The notes under the pieces were generated by a model. The model ran no database searches. It worked only from the letters and a program-made list of their open reading frames with translations, and had not been told where the DNA came from. Of a DNA stretch of 64,000 bases, positions 63,064 to 64,000 are shown one piece after another. This stretch comes from Rhynchopus sp. YZ270_cl-10 (taxonomy: Eukaryota > Euglenozoa > Diplonemea > Diplonemida > Diplonemidae). Made by a program: the position numbers and the translations under genes. Position 1 is the first letter of the stretch; each line of letters begins with the position of its first letter. The stretch spans positions 1,364,001 to 1,428,000 of the forward strand of contig OZ037869.1 of assembly GCA_964035575.1 (NCBI GenBank). The letters run 5' to 3'.

Positions 63064-63386
63064 ATGTGGGGAGCCTGTGGACAAAACGAGCTGGAACACG
63101 CCGAGCCTGCCGAGCTGACGTCAAACAACGCTATCGAGCAGATGGTGCTGGACGAAGAGGACAGCCCCCCTTCTTTAACGTTTCAGATGCTGGCGTCCCA
63201 GTGGGTCTGGCAGCTTACGAAGAGCGTTAGCATACCTGCAGAAGAGCAGAATGCTGGGCGTGTTGTAGATTATTTCTACAGGATGGAGTTCCACATCACA
63301 CCCCGTTTTTTTTCCGATAGCAATTACTTGTTTTTTTTTTGTTTTTGCAGGTGCACGGTGGAGTCTGTCCTGCTTGGAGTGTGTAA
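63064..63386 (+). CDS. possible small two-exon protein
   Basis: The ATG at 63064 opens a frame of 67 codons to a GTAGAT donor (63265). A T-rich 86-bp intron ending TTTTTGCAG (63350) would add VHGGVCPAWSV and a TAA at 63386, giving 78 residues. The first part is acidic (ELEHAEPAELTSN...VLDEEDS) with FQMLASQWVWQL. Composition is protein-like, but I recognise nothing, the donor is weaker than others here, and there are no homologues in the window. Confidence 0.3.
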
Positions 63387-64000
63387 ATAACAGACTTACT
63401 CCCTGAGTCCGACAAAGGGCTCCGACATTTCCAGGACATACTCCACCGTGTGTCAACAAAAGTGAACAACACTCATGTGCGGACTACCCTGCCTGGCCCC
63501 TAGCTACCACACAAGAAAATATAGCAAAAATAAATGTCACAAGGTGTACCCACAGCACAAGTTTCGTCTTGGATACCGAGTAACGTGATCCCTCCCCACG
63601 TCTGGAGCCTCACTGCACTCGGTTTGCAGACGACTACGTGCAACGTTTGTACTCCTTTTACTTTTTTGAAGATGTGTGCACGAGAGGCACATTCATTTTT
63701 CAAAGTGTTCTTAGTGTACACGTCGTATTCGGCAAAATGCTCGAGCCCCATATGAACGGTCGCGCGTCTGCGTATCCGTCCCCTGGCTTGTTTCCCTCTC
63801 TTTTGTGCTCCGCGATGCTTTCTGTATTTCTGGCAAACACATACTGTAAATATGATAATTTACTGTATGAAGTCAACACAAAAAGTGGAAGCATTTTCCC
63901 TTTCCCCGTTTTGTAGTCTTTTGAGCAACAAAAGCAACGCGTAATGAGTCCCTCGCATCTGGCTTGGGGGTTCTCAAATTCACTTTTTTGTTTGTTTGTT
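63387..64000. other. spacer: duplicate of 56127-56620 and class B hairpin
   Basis: No gene. From 63533 to the window end it duplicates the block at 56127. The class B hairpin at 63671-63697 (GATG, TGTGC, ACGAGAG, GCACA, TT, CATT) is intact here. The block at 63459-63515 recurs at 57124-57183. Confidence 0.7.
63671..63697 (+). repeat. class B hairpin with ACGAGAG loop
   Basis: Consensus form: GATG, TGTGC, loop ACGAGAG, GCACA, TT bulge, CATT. The counterpart in the duplicated block (56266-56298) has lost this structure. Confidence 0.85.

Overview
This is a protist nuclear DNA window. Every gene I can support lies on the plus strand. Genes are compact, GC-rich and often split by short GTA...CAG introns, mostly 40-210 bp. 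They are separated by T-rich, repeat-filled spacers. Many start codons sit just after a polypyrimidine tract plus AG, as expected for spliced-leader trans-splicing. The two mitochondrial-type Hsp70 genes read, from memory, very like kinetoplastid mtHsp70. The gene at 22709-25149 carries a repeated KYGPEP motif that I know from kinetoplastid proteins. Together these suggest Euglenozoa, most likely a diplonemid because cis-introns are common; this is inference. TAA, TAG and TGA are all used as stops.

Layout. 0.8-8.5 kb: two tandem secreted sulfatases with a spacer holding two MITEs and a 36-copy heptamer array. 10.6-12.6 kb: a cyclic-nucleotide-gated channel. 15.3-16.3 kb: a probable beta-propeller protein. 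17.0-19.8 kb: an RIIa/IQ/PAEE-repeat protein whose last intron holds an NTF2-like coding block in splice-compatible phase. 20.2-21.2 kb: a 45-copy 9-bp array inside an inverted-repeat structure. 22.7-25.1 kb: the KYGPEP-repeat protein. 26.7-33.2 kb: a decaying four-copy array of a Cys-rich gene, with a retroelement fossil and a 1.5 kb tandem duplication. 33.4-35.9 kb: coiled-coil and EF-hand genes. 37.0-44.6 kb: a SAM-domain membrane protein, a snapin-like protein, a low-complexity/coiled-coil protein and a mitochondrial carrier. 46.3-49.2 kb: a kelch protein and a small unknown protein. 49.5-64 kb: a duplicated block with two nearly identical mtHsp70 genes, a pair of related unknown genes, and a chimeric ankyrin gene derived from one of them. 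Several genes (EF-hand, IQ/RIIa, carrier, Hsp70) would fit signalling, flagellar or mitochondrial roles; no operon-like functional grouping is evident.

The most striking unexplained feature is a dispersed family of tiny hairpins, about 30-45 bp, in spacers and introns. Most share the loop ACGAGAG, held by a short upper stem, a small asymmetric bulge and a lower stem. Stem sequences differ between classes and copies in a compensatory way, G-U pairs are common, and every copy I found has the loop on the same strand as the genes. This looks like an RNA-level element, or a mobile hairpin that is now transcribed.
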